Shown: one piece after another, positions 16,826-25,178 of the stretch
How the letters are laid out: each line of letters starts with the position of its first letter
How positions within the stretch are numbered: position 1 is the first letter of the stretch
Assembly (NCBI GenBank): GCA_029934515.1
Contig: JAOZMB010000009.1
Coordinates: 17,845 to 50,724, forward strand
DNA from: Bacteroidales bacterium
GTDB lineage: Bacteria > Bacteroidota > Bacteroidia > Bacteroidales > JAADGE01
Length of the DNA: 32,880 bases
Direction of reading: 5' to 3'
Position numbers and translations under genes: made by a program
The notes under the pieces: model-generated
Told to the model about the DNA's origin: nothing
What the model saw: only the letters and a program-made list of their open reading frames with translations
Databases searched by the model: none

Positions 16826-17818
16826 ATGCAAATTTTACTACAAAATTCAACTAATAAAATTTTTAGAAATATATTTTTCGGATTTCTTTTTTTTCTTACA
16901 ATTTTAGGAATTTTAAGTCTTTTTGTTTTTTCGAAGTCAAATTTAAAAACCAAAACTTATCAAGATACAATAAATAATAATTACAATATTTATGCTTTTC
17001 CTATGCCTGAAAATGTTGATTTTGCAGGAGAACGAATTCCTATTGATAACTTTGATGTTAGAGAATCATTGGACAGAGAAATACTTAAAGTAGCTTATTG
17101 GCATTCTGAATGTTTTTTGTATATAAAACGAGCAAATAGATATTTTCCGTTAATAGAAAAAATTTTGAAAGAAAACGGGCTTCCAGATGATTTTAAATAT
17201 CTTGCCGTTGCCGAGAGTGGTTTGACAAATGCTGTATCGCCAGCAGGAGCGAGAGGAGTATGGCAATTTATGAAAGGTACAGCAAAAGAATATAATTTAG
17301 AAATAAATGAAGAAGTTGACGAACGTTATAACATCGAAAAATCAACCAAAGCAGCTTGCATTTATCTAAAAAGATTGTACAAAAAATATAAAAAATGGAC
17401 ATCCTCAGCAGCAGCATATAATGTAGGACAAGGAAGACTGAGCAAACAAATTAAAAAACAAGGTTCAGAAAGTTATTTCGATTTACTGTTAAATAAAGAA
17501 ACAGGAAGATATGTTTACAGGATTGTAGCGTTAAAACTTATTTTGAGTAATCCGCAAAACTACGGCTTCCGATTCAAAAAAAAAGACCTATATCCAGAAA
17601 TACAAACATATAATACAGAAATAGATACAGCTATTTCAAGTATGGTATTACTTGCAAATTCTTTCGATACTAATTATAAAATATTGAAATATTTTAACCC
17701 TTGGATAAGAAAAGATAAACTTACAAATAAAAAACATAAAAAATATATTTTTAAAATTCCTACATCAGGAGCCAGGAATAAAAATTATTTCAAAGATATT
17801 AATTATAATTCATATTAA
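16826..17818 (+). CDS. Membrane-anchored lytic transglycosylase (SLT domain)
   Basis: A 330-residue murein lytic transglycosylase, MltD/Slt type. A single N-terminal membrane segment spans about 12-33 (NIFFGFLFFLTILGILSLFVF), placing the enzyme in the periplasm. The catalytic Glu is in LAVAESGLTNAVSPAGARG (about 127-145), followed by VWQFM and the YNVGQG motif near residue 195, all diagnostic of the SLT (goose-lysozyme-like) domain. The enzyme cleaves glycan strands to 1,6-anhydro-MurNAc ends. No LysM repeats are seen at the C-terminus, unlike MltD; the last 80 residues may be a degenerate one. Glutamine synthetase follows 19 bp later. Confidence 0.9.
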   Translation: MQILLQNSTNKIFRNIFFGFLFFLTILGILSLFVFSKSNLKTKTYQDTINNNYNIYAFPMPENVDFAGERIPIDNFDVRESLDREILKVAYWHSECFLYIKRANRYFPLIEKILKENGLPDDFKYLAVAESGLTNAVSPAGARGVWQFMKGTAKEYNLEINEEVDERYNIEKSTKAACIYLKRLYKKYKKWTSSAAAYNVGQGRLSKQIKKQGSESYFDLLLNKETGRYVYRIVALKLILSNPQNYGFRFKKKDLYPEIQTYNTEIDTAISSMVLLANSFDTNYKILKYFNPWIRKDKLTNKKHKKYIFKIPTSGARNKNYFKDINYNSY

Positions 17819-17837
17819 AAATACAAAACTAAACAAA

Positions 17838-19343
17838 ATGCGAGAACTTGAAATTTTAATGAACCCAAACAAGTTGGTAAAACATCTAAAAAAACCAGCT
17901 TACGAATTTACGAAGTATGATATAATTAAATTTATTGATGATAATAATATTGAAATGCTTAATTTCAGATATGTAGGCGAAGACGGAAAACTAAAGACAT
18001 TAAATTTTGTTATAACAGGAAAGAACTATCTTGAGTCTATATTATCTACAGGAGAACGTGTTGACGGGTCGAGTCTTTTTTCTTATATTGATGCCGATTC
18101 AAGCGATTTATATGTAATCCCACGTTTCAGTACGGCATTCGTAAATCCTTTTTCTGATTTTCCTACTTTGGATATTCTTTGTTCTTTTTACGAGAAAAAT
18201 GGTAATCCGCTTGAGAGTGCACCAGAATATATTTTGCGAAAAGCACATAAGCAATTCAAAAAAACAACTGGATGTGTTTTCAAAGCTATGGGAGAGCTTG
18301 AGTATTATATTATTAGTGAAAAACAGGACTTATATCCAGCAAAAGACCAAAAAGGATATCATACATCAGAACCGTTTACAAATAGAGAAAGCCTGAGAAC
18401 AGAAGCTATGCAAATTATTGCACACTGCGGAGGTAAAATAAAATATGGACACTCTGAAGTTGGTAATTTCAGTACAAAAAATAAAATGTACGAGCAACAT
18501 GAAATAGAATTTATGCCCGTAGAAGTTGAAAATGCTGTAGACCAATTAATTATATCGAAATGGATACTAAGAATGCTTGGTAAAAAATATGGAGTAACAA
18601 TAAGCTTTGCTCCTAAAATTTCAATAGGAAAAGCTGGCAGCGGTATGCACATTCATTTTCAGATTGATAAAGCTGGTAAAAATCTGATGGCAAATGAAGA
18701 CGGACTCAGTGATGTCGCAAAAAAAGCGATAGCTGGTTTACTTGACAAAGCAAAGTCGCTAACGGCTTTCGGAAATACAATTCCAACTTCATTTTTAAGA
18801 TTAGTCCCGCATCAGGAAGCACCGACAATGATTTGTTGGGGAGACAGTAATCGTTCTGTATTAGTTAGAGTTCCATTAGGTTGGATAGCAAAAACTAATA
18901 TGATAAAAAATGCAAATCCTCAGGAACGAGGAGAAGTTCCTTATATACCTGGTAAACAAACAGTTGAATTTCGTGTTCCAGATGGTTCTGCTGATTTGTA
19001 TCATCTTCTTGCAGGAATGATACTTGCTGCAAATAGTGGTTTAGAATCCGAAAAAGCTTTGGAAAAAGCTGAGAACCTTTATGTAAACGTAAATATTTTT
19101 GACAAAAAAAATAAAGAACTTTTTAATACGCTTGAGGCATTGCCTACATCATGTTTCGAATCGGCAGAAGACCTCGAAAAAGAACGTAATTTTTACGAAA
19201 AAAATGGAGTATTCCCAAAAGGAACAATTGATAATTTTATTGAAAAACTGAAAGGATACAACGATAAAGATATGAAAAAACAAATCGTAGGAAACAAAAA
19301 ATTAGTACGAAAATTAGTAGATAAATATTTGCATTGTATGTAA
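17838..19343 (+). CDS. Glutamine synthetase family protein (type I-like)
   Basis: A 501-residue protein that would form glutamine from glutamate, ammonia and ATP in the cytosol. GERVDGSSLFSY carries the N-terminal DGSS loop. GELEYYI supplies the E-x-E metal ligands, GSGMHIHFQ the HxH strand, and HQEAPTMICWGDSNRSVLVRVPLGW the flap and ATP-site Arg. TVEFRVPDGSADLYHLLAGM supplies the final Glu and Arg. The adenylylation loop (NLYDLP with Tyr) of proteobacterial GlnA is absent near residue 400, so control by adenylyltransferase is unlikely. It is shorter than GSIII and about GSI size but divergent; a gamma-glutamyl ligase of another amine cannot be excluded. The ATG at 17838 may be preceded by no better start. 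Confidence 0.85.
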   Translation: MRELEILMNPNKLVKHLKKPAYEFTKYDIIKFIDDNNIEMLNFRYVGEDGKLKTLNFVITGKNYLESILSTGERVDGSSLFSYIDADSSDLYVIPRFSTAFVNPFSDFPTLDILCSFYEKNGNPLESAPEYILRKAHKQFKKTTGCVFKAMGELEYYIISEKQDLYPAKDQKGYHTSEPFTNRESLRTEAMQIIAHCGGKIKYGHSEVGNFSTKNKMYEQHEIEFMPVEVENAVDQLIISKWILRMLGKKYGVTISFAPKISIGKAGSGMHIHFQIDKAGKNLMANEDGLSDVAKKAIAGLLDKAKSLTAFGNTIPTSFLRLVPHQEAPTMICWGDSNRSVLVRVPLGWIAKTNMIKNANPQERGEVPYIPGKQTVEFRVPDGSADLYHLLAGMILAANSGLESEKALEKAENLYVNVNIFDKKNKELFNTLEALPTSCFESAEDLEKERNFYEKNGVFPKGTIDNFIEKLKGYNDKDMKKQIVGNKKLVRKLVDKYLHCM

Positions 19344-19404
19344 ATTCGTACTTATTTAACATTTAAAAAATATTATTTAACATGTAACAAAACTTAACTA
19401 TATA

Positions 19405-20280
19405 ATGAACTATTGGATTATTAATAAAACCCAAACAAAACCAAGCTATTCACAGGAAAATAAATCTCTAAGCAAAAGTTCTTCTTTTTCTGTAAAAATA
19501 GAAACTTTGAGAGATAAATTATCTGTACGGCATGGCGATGGTTTTGTTTTTTTTGATATGAACGAAGCTAAATTTCAATCATATGGAAAAATTGATGCCG
19601 TAGCAAAAAACGGTCAAATACCTCACAGACATTCCGAAAAAGATTTAAAACCAAAAAATAGCTTCACCGTCTCTGGCGAAATAACAAACAAATTAACAAA
19701 AACAAATTCCATAACAGACCTATCTTACAGCCTTTTAAGAATAAATTCTTATATCAAACCTCAAAATCATTTTAAACATCAGCTAACAACGGTAAATAAA
19801 AACGATTACGAAACAATAGTAAAAGGACTAATATATATATCAAGAACAGCTTTTGGGAAAATTGTAAACTCTCTGCCACATCCTTATAAATTGGAATTCA
19901 AATTGTTGGCAATACAGGAATTTAAAAAAGACGAACTCATAAACGTAGAATATATTAAATTGCTTGATTTTTTGCACAAATATTTGGATAACAAAATATT
20001 ATCAAAAGGACGAATATTAATTGAAACAGATAAACTAATAAAAAAAAAACTATCAGATATTATCCCTGTTTCAGATATAGGTTTTTATGGAAAAAACAAA
20101 GAAGGAAAAATTGTATATGACAGTATTGATGAGCAGGCAAGAATTTTTAGAGAACTATTTGATATAGATGCTAACAACGAAATTATAAATGAAATAAAAA
20201 AAGCAATTAAAGAAAATAAAGAAATTGAAAATAGATTTAATAAATTATTCAAAAGGAAACCATTACCTCTTTATTTATGA
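19405..20280 (+). CDS. Hypothetical protein; possible EVE/PUA-like N-terminal domain
   Basis: A 291-residue protein I cannot name. The N-terminal MNYWIINKTQTKP, with later VRHGDGFVFFD and AKFQSYGKIDAVAKNG, follows the pattern of EVE/PUA-like modified-base-binding domains (MNYW start, GD turn, F-x-G-I-x strand), but the match is weak. Residues 115-220 are helical and basic, and the end (NEIINEIKKAIKENKEIENR) is a charged helix. No signal peptide or membrane segment is seen. The stop codon overlaps the next start by ATGA, so the two are co-expressed and may form a complex. The pair lies between glutamine synthetase and a large inverted repeat, an accessory-like place. Confidence 0.55.
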   Translation: MNYWIINKTQTKPSYSQENKSLSKSSSFSVKIETLRDKLSVRHGDGFVFFDMNEAKFQSYGKIDAVAKNGQIPHRHSEKDLKPKNSFTVSGEITNKLTKTNSITDLSYSLLRINSYIKPQNHFKHQLTTVNKNDYETIVKGLIYISRTAFGKIVNSLPHPYKLEFKLLAIQEFKKDELINVEYIKLLDFLHKYLDNKILSKGRILIETDKLIKKKLSDIIPVSDIGFYGKNKEGKIVYDSIDEQARIFRELFDIDANNEIINEIKKAIKENKEIENRFNKLFKRKPLPLYL

Positions 20281-20945
20281 TGATTGATATATTAGATAAA
20301 ATAAACAAATATTCTCATTATTTGAGCAAAGCAACAAGATGGCACAACAGCAAAGAATTAATCTCCGAAGTTGAAACAAGCAATACGCATGGACAAAAGC
20401 CAGATTTTATATATGAGTTTAAATGTTATATAAGAATAATTAACGATTTGAGAGTTAATAACAATGTTAAATTTGTTGTTGGAAGCGATACTGGAAATTA
20501 TTTCCCTAAAAAACCAGCAAAAAAAGCTGGAAAACCTTATTTCTTAATAGAAAATAATTTTAATGTATTTCAACTTTGTGCAGGAACAAAAATCGAAACA
20601 GCATACAAAACAAACAGAGCGCCAGATATTTCATTCCAATACGGAAACGCATCGGAAACACCTACGTATAAAGATATTTTTATGATTTACGATGCAAAAT
20701 TTACTAACTTAGGTAAAAAACTTAGTTATAATTCATTCTCTTATTTTGTTACGATGATAAAAGACCTCGGACTCGGAACAAAAAAAGAAAATAATGTTGT
20801 TTTTGATAAATTTTGTAATTTCGATACAAACTGTATAATGACAAATACAAAAGGAATTAATGAAAATAAAGAATATCACGAACTACACAATTTAAAAGTT
20901 GTTGAGTATTTTACTTTGGATAAAAAATTTAATGTAATAGGATAA
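20277..20945 (+). CDS. Hypothetical protein with PD-(D/E)XK-nuclease-like signature
   Basis: A 222-residue cytosolic protein, translationally coupled (ATGA overlap) to the gene before it. A second ATG follows at 20280. RAPDISFQYG (115-123) and then IFMIYDAKF (134-142) give Asp117 and Asp139-x-Lys141 spaced as in PD-(D/E)XK nucleases. An earlier helix with IYEFKCYIRIINDL (45-58) could give the extra Glu. This resembles the nuclease part of some restriction enzymes and McrC-like proteins, but no named family is recognised. With a possible base-recognising partner upstream it could be a small restriction-type defence pair; this is inference. Confidence 0.55.
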   Translation: MMIDILDKINKYSHYLSKATRWHNSKELISEVETSNTHGQKPDFIYEFKCYIRIINDLRVNNNVKFVVGSDTGNYFPKKPAKKAGKPYFLIENNFNVFQLCAGTKIETAYKTNRAPDISFQYGNASETPTYKDIFMIYDAKFTNLGKKLSYNSFSYFVTMIKDLGLGTKKENNVVFDKFCNFDTNCIMTNTKGINENKEYHELHNLKVVEYFTLDKKFNVIG

Positions 20946-20984
20946 GTAATATCAAAAAATAATTTAAGATTCTTATATAGTTTT

Positions 20985-21019
20985 TAGTGGTTAGTTGTTA
21001 GTGGTTAGTTGTTAGTTTT
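20985..21019 (+). repeat. Heptanucleotide array next to repeat copy B
   Basis: Five 7-bp units: TAGTGGT, TAGTTGT, TAGTGGT, TAGTTGT, TAGTTTT. It abuts the 143-bp inverted repeat copy. A related array lies beside copy C in inverse orientation. Confidence 0.75.
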
Positions 21020-21021
21020 TG

Positions 21022-21164
21022 TTATCTATTTTTCAAAATAGTAATTCCTTGATTTTCAGCACTTAAATATTTTGATGTGTGCCATATTATTAGTAACTTT
21101 TGTAAAACTGTAAGAAGCAAAAACTAATTTATACAGAATACTAATTTATTATTTAATGATTACT
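21022..21164 (+). repeat. Large inverted repeat, copy B, upstream of rlmD
   Basis: About 143 bp nearly identical (five mismatches and one indel, about 96%) to the reverse complement of 30320-30463. It contains the 30-bp core also found at 14587-14616. Inside it a TTTG (21071-21074) lies 19 bp before TAACTTTTG (21094-21102), close to the Bacteroidota TTTG-N19-TAnnTTTG promoter, so the repeat may carry the promoter for rlmD. The copy ends in the leader just before the preferred rlmD start. Confidence 0.9.
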
Positions 21165-21185
21165 AACAAAAAAATAAAATTTATA

Positions 21186-22634
21186 ATGGGAAGAAGAAAA
21201 AAAAAAAGATATCCAGCATACAAAAATGTTGAAATTATTGACCTTGCGATAGAAGGTAAAGCAGTAGCAAAAGTAAAAACAGAAATTTTTGTTGACGGAA
21301 AGAAAGAAACAAGCGAAATGACTATATTTGTAAATAAAGTTGTACCTGGCGATATTGTTGATGTTCAGATTAATAAAAAAAAAAGAAATTATAGAGAAGG
21401 ATATCCAGTGAATTTTCATAAATATTCAGAAAAAAGAATCGAACCTTTTTGTGAACATTTCGGAACTTGCGGAGGTTGTACACGACAAAGTATTAGCTAC
21501 GAAGACCAATTGTTTTATAAACAAAAACAAATTAAAGAAACACTTAAAAGAATTGGAAAAATTGATTTCGAAGAACTCGAAACAATATTGCCCGCACCAG
21601 AAACAACATTTTATAGAAATAAACTTGAATATACTTTCTCGGACAGTCGCTGGCTTACAGATGCAGATATTAATACAAATAATGAAATTAAAAATCGAAA
21701 CGCATTAGGTTTTCATATACCCGGACGATTTGATAAAGTGATTGATATAAAAAAATGTTGGCTACAAACAGAATCATCAAACAAAATAAGATTATGGATA
21801 AAAGATTTTGCAAATAAAAATAAATATGAGTTCTTTAATCTAAGAAAACAAACAGGACTGTTGAGAAATTTAATCATCAGAACAGCAACAACAGGAGATA
21901 TTATGGTTATCGTTTCGTTTTTTAAGAAAGATACAGAAAAAATATTAAAATTGCTCGAAAAATTATCAAAAGAATTTCCAGAGATAAGTTCTTTAATGTA
22001 TGTAATAAATCCTAAAAAAAATGATACTATAACAGACCTAAAAATAGAACTTTTTAAGGGTAAAGACCATATAATGGAAACAATGGAAGAGCTGAAATTT
22101 AAAGTCGGTGCTAAATCATTTTATCAGACAAATTCAAAACAAGCTTATAATTTGTACAAAATTGTTAGAGAATTTGCTGGACTCACTGGCAAAGAAATTG
22201 TTTATGATTTATATACCGGAACAGGAACTATTGCAAATTTCTTGGCAAGTAATGCAAAAAAAATTATTGGAATTGAATATGTATCAGAAGCAATAAATGA
22301 TGCAAAAATAAACTCAAAATTAAACAAAATAAATAATACAGAGTTCTATGCTGGAATGATGAAAGATATTCTTAACAAAAAATTTATAACAAAAACAGGA
22401 AAACCAGATGTAATTATTCTCGACCCGCCAAGAGCAGGAATGCATAAAAATGTTGTAAATATTATACTGGAAACAGAACCTGAAAAAATAGTATATGTAA
22501 GTTGTAATCCTGCGACACAGGCAAGAGATATACAACTAATGAATGAAAAATATGAACTTCTAAGAACAAAGCCAGTTGATATGTTTCCGCATACACATCA
22601 TACCGAGAATGTAGTTCTTTTACATAAAAAATAG
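21186..22634 (+). CDS. rlmD: 23S rRNA (uracil-C5)-methyltransferase RlmD-like
   Basis: A methyltransferase that uses S-adenosylmethionine to make m5U in 23S rRNA. The ATG at 21156 lies in the repeat; the ATG at 21186 gives MGRRKKKRYPAYKNVEIIDL, a basic N-terminus leading into the TRAM domain, and is preferred (482 residues). CEHFGTCGGC and a later KKCW supply the four Cys of the iron-sulfur cluster. DLYTGTGTIANF is the SAM-binding loop, LDPPRAGMH the motif IV site, and YVSCNPATQARD has the catalytic Cys. HHTENVVLL closes the fold. A RlmCD-type broad specificity is possible since one enzyme often serves two sites outside Enterobacteria. Confidence 0.9.
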   Translation: MGRRKKKRYPAYKNVEIIDLAIEGKAVAKVKTEIFVDGKKETSEMTIFVNKVVPGDIVDVQINKKKRNYREGYPVNFHKYSEKRIEPFCEHFGTCGGCTRQSISYEDQLFYKQKQIKETLKRIGKIDFEELETILPAPETTFYRNKLEYTFSDSRWLTDADINTNNEIKNRNALGFHIPGRFDKVIDIKKCWLQTESSNKIRLWIKDFANKNKYEFFNLRKQTGLLRNLIIRTATTGDIMVIVSFFKKDTEKILKLLEKLSKEFPEISSLMYVINPKKNDTITDLKIELFKGKDHIMETMEELKFKVGAKSFYQTNSKQAYNLYKIVREFAGLTGKEIVYDLYTGTGTIANFLASNAKKIIGIEYVSEAINDAKINSKLNKINNTEFYAGMMKDILNKKFITKTGKPDVIILDPPRAGMHKNVVNIILETEPEKIVYVSCNPATQARDIQLMNEKYELLRTKPVDMFPHTHHTENVVLLHKK

Positions 22635-22723
22635 AAAAAATGTTATGGTATTTTAAAAAAAAGTAGTAAGTTTGTCTAACTTACAACTTCATAATCATTT
22701 TTATTCTAATACTTAAAACACTG

Positions 22724-22731
22724 TATATTTG
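22724..22731 (+). promoter_or_regulatory. Putative -7 box for the Sia cluster
   Basis: TATATTTG matches TAnnTTTG and lies 107 bp before the SiaB-like start. The following 35 bp repeat TGTATAT-like words (22722-22760), which could be a binding site or low-complexity DNA. No good -33 box is seen. Confidence 0.35.
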
Positions 22732-22837
22732 TATATTAGCTGTATATGTATGTATATAGTGTAATAAATTTTCAAAAAAAATTTTATAATTAACAACAAA
22801 ATAATAAATTTACACTTTGATTTAAAATATAAAAACA

Positions 22838-23926
22838 ATGACAACAAAAACAATTTATGATTTTTTTACTTTGCTGAAGAAAGACTATTTAAGTTTTACA
22901 TATCGAGGAAGTTTTAACAATAGTGTACTTGCAATGGCAACTGATTTGATAAAAAATAGCATGGACGAAGAGCATTCTAGACTGAGAAATAAACTTTCTT
23001 TTTTGATGATAGAAAGTTTTCAGAATATTGCGCGATACGCAGATAGTAAATCGAAAATTATTGAGCCATCTCCAAATTCTGATTTTTTTATGACAAGGAA
23101 TATAGGCTCGACATTTTATATTATATCTGCAAATCTAATTGATAATGATAAAATTGATGTTGTAAGAAGCAAACTTGAAAAAGTTAATACATTAGGAAAA
23201 AGAGAACTAAATAAATTTTATAGAGAAATCCTCACAAACAGAAAAATGACAAAAAAAGGCGGTGCAGGATTAGGATTTATTGAAATGGTAAGAAAAACGA
23301 GAGGTAAATTGCCTTTTGATTTTGTGAAAATTGATGACAAGAAGTCAATGTTTTTTATGCAAATTCAACTCACAAACCCAAATTATGAATCAATAGAAGA
23401 AAAAGTCCCTTTGGATGAGGCAAAAAAAATTCAAAAACTTGTCGGTAAAGAAAGTATCCTGATGATGCACAAAGGAAGTTTTTCGCAAGATGCAGTAGGA
23501 CCAGTACTTAAAATGGTAGAAGATAACATGTACAGCATGAAACTAAGAATACAAAAAAAAGTTTATCATTTTATTGTTGAAATACTTCAAAATATAAGTA
23601 AACATTCATATCCAATAGACGGCGATAGGGAAGGTATTTTTTTAATCGGTGTGAAAGGAGGACGATTTAATATTGGAACAGGAAATTATATAGAAAACAA
23701 AAAAATAGAAAACTTAAAAATGCAATTAGAACAAGTAAACTCTCTCTCACGCGAAGAACTTAATGTGCTTTATAGGAAATATTTACGTGAAGGTAGAGAT
23801 ACTGAAACAAATAGCGCAGGGCTTGGATTGATTGACCTTGCAAGAGAGACTGACAAAAAAATAAGTTATTGTTTTAATCAAATTGATGATAAATATTCAT
23901 TTTTTTCTTTAACTATTAAATTTTAA
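22838..23926 (+). CDS. Double-domain SiaB-family protein kinase (DUF6272 tandem fusion)
   Basis: A 362-residue protein made of two SiaB-like (DUF6272) GHKL ATPase domains, about residues 8-180 and 198-362. Each has an N-box (ESFQN at 59-63; EILQN at 248-252) and a G-box (GGAGLG at 141-146; SAGLG at 326-330), and the same internal pattern LExVNxLxxxELNxxYRxxL. Known SiaB proteins have one such domain (about 180 residues) and phosphorylate the SiaC partner in a partner-switch with the SiaA phosphatase and the SiaD cyclase. Here both ATP sites look intact. Three SiaC-like genes follow, the first only 2 bp after the stop. The cognate phosphatase is not in the window. Confidence 0.8.
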   Translation: MTTKTIYDFFTLLKKDYLSFTYRGSFNNSVLAMATDLIKNSMDEEHSRLRNKLSFLMIESFQNIARYADSKSKIIEPSPNSDFFMTRNIGSTFYIISANLIDNDKIDVVRSKLEKVNTLGKRELNKFYREILTNRKMTKKGGAGLGFIEMVRKTRGKLPFDFVKIDDKKSMFFMQIQLTNPNYESIEEKVPLDEAKKIQKLVGKESILMMHKGSFSQDAVGPVLKMVEDNMYSMKLRIQKKVYHFIVEILQNISKHSYPIDGDREGIFLIGVKGGRFNIGTGNYIENKKIENLKMQLEQVNSLSREELNVLYRKYLREGRDTETNSAGLGLIDLARETDKKISYCFNQIDDKYSFFSLTIKF

Positions 23927-23928
23927 TC

Positions 23929-24327
23929 ATGTTAGAACCATTATTTATATCAAAAACAAGAAACAATCCTGAAGTTAATCTGGACAAACAGAAAAACTAT
24001 TTCAGGATATCAGGACGTTCTATTCTCGAAGACCCAAATAAATTTTATATGATGATTTATGAATGGTTAGACGAATATATTAAAAATCCAAATCCTGAAA
24101 CTGAATTCTATTTTGATCTAGAATATTTCAATTCATCATCTGCAAGACAAATTATGAAATTAATAATCTTGTTAGAAAATATTCAAAAAACAAAAAATAG
24201 AATAACTATAATATGGCTGTACGAAGAAGGAGATGAAATGTCCGAAGAAAGAGGTGAAGAAATAAAAATTATATCAAAATTAAATTTCGAACTACGTGAA
24301 TATCCATCAGATGATATTGATTTCTAA
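23929..24327 (+). CDS. SiaC-family regulatory phosphoprotein (DUF1987), copy 1
   Basis: A 132-residue DUF1987/SiaC-like protein, the usual length. LEYFNSSSARQIMKL (around 64-78) holds the acceptor motif: N68-S69-S70-S71, matching the Asn-Thr/Ser-Ser-Ser stretch that carries Thr68 in Pseudomonas SiaC. FRISGRSILEDPNKFY (25-40) and YEEGDEMSEERGEEI are the other family signatures. It starts 2 bp after the double SiaB gene, so the pair is clearly one operon. SiaC acts as an anti-/co-regulator whose phosphorylation by SiaB sets downstream signalling, cyclic-di-GMP in Pseudomonas; the target here is unknown. Confidence 0.82.
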   Translation: MLEPLFISKTRNNPEVNLDKQKNYFRISGRSILEDPNKFYMMIYEWLDEYIKNPNPETEFYFDLEYFNSSSARQIMKLIILLENIQKTKNRITIIWLYEEGDEMSEERGEEIKIISKLNFELREYPSDDIDF

Positions 24328-24364
24328 AAATTAAATATGTAAACAAAATTGATTATGTAAAATT

Positions 24365-24991
24365 ATGAAATCAGAGACGGTTATAAAGCAAAATATACCT
24401 GAAATTGAAATTTCAAAAGAATATCAAGAGTTTCTTGATGAAACATCTGAACGCACAAAGTACGAATGGATAGACGGTAAGTTGGTGTTACACTCGCCTG
24501 TTACTGACCTTCATGGTTCTATAAATTTAAAACTGACATTGATGTTAAATTCTTATGTAATAAGAAATAATCTTGGACATCTTGTCTCTGGAAATGCTTT
24601 AATAAATTTTGAATTTGCTGTTAATAATTTTAAATCTGATGCTGTATTTTTTTTACCAAAGAAAGCTAAATTTATAAATAATACTACATCTTTGTATAAT
24701 GTAATTCCAGATTTTATAGTTAAGATAGCTTCGAAAGGTACTCGCAATTACGACCGCAATATAAAATACAAGGTATATCAACAACATGGTGTTAGCGAAT
24801 ACTGGATAATCGAACCTTTTAAAAAAACAGTAGAACAATTTATTCTACACAATGGCAAATACAAAAGTCCAATTTTTTATAAAATCGAAGATACAATAAA
24901 GAGTCATATTGTAAAAGGTTTCAAAATAAAAATTAAAGCATTGTATGAGGATATATTTTATCTTGCAGAACTTGATAAACATGCTCGATAG
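24365..24991 (+). CDS. Uma2-family (DUF820) PD-(D/E)XK-like protein, possibly inactive
   Basis: A 208-residue DUF820/Uma2 protein: YEWIDGKLVLHSPVTDLHG (33-51), SDAVFF (91-96), then PDFIVKIASKGT (115-126) and YKVYQQHGVSEYWIIEP (135-151). The nuclease core normally reads PDLVVEI with the catalytic Glu; here this residue is Lys120. The Asp92 and later Lys residues are kept. The protein may thus be a non-cutting member. It sits 37 bp after SiaC copy 1 and before two more SiaC genes, so it interrupts the Sia cluster and may have been inserted there. Uma2 proteins are very common in cyanobacteria and occur widely; physiological role unknown. Confidence 0.78.
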   Translation: MKSETVIKQNIPEIEISKEYQEFLDETSERTKYEWIDGKLVLHSPVTDLHGSINLKLTLMLNSYVIRNNLGHLVSGNALINFEFAVNNFKSDAVFFLPKKAKFINNTTSLYNVIPDFIVKIASKGTRNYDRNIKYKVYQQHGVSEYWIIEPFKKTVEQFILHNGKYKSPIFYKIEDTIKSHIVKGFKIKIKALYEDIFYLAELDKHAR

Positions 24992-25027
24992 TATAAAAAA
25001 CTTTTAATCAAACGTAACAATCAGATT

Positions 25028-25129
25028 ATGCGTCTTTATTTTATAAATAAAAAACCGATTGGAGAGATTATTGTACGAACAAATAAAAGCAGAGAATACA
25101 TAAAAAAATACTTGGGTTGGATTGATTAA
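25028..25129 (+). CDS. Small ORF (33 residues), possible gene remnant
   Basis: ATG 25028 opens 33 codons encoding MRLYFINKKPIGEIIVRTN and KSREYIKKYLGWID. The KSREYIKKYL part looks like a recognition helix of a helix-turn-helix protein, but the chain is too short for a domain. It may be a remnant of a longer gene or a real small protein. It lies between the Uma2-like gene and SiaC copy 2. Confidence 0.3.
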   Translation: MRLYFINKKPIGEIIVRTNKSREYIKKYLGWID

Positions 25130-25178
25130 GACCTAAATAATTAAAAATATTTTACAAATATTTTGTTTTTTTATTATT

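Noticed and set aside
16602-16907. A 101-residue membrane protein gene
   Set aside because: Low-complexity Phe/Ile/Lys composition, 82-bp overlap with the transglycosylase gene and no family pattern; AT-rich DNA gives such frames by chance.
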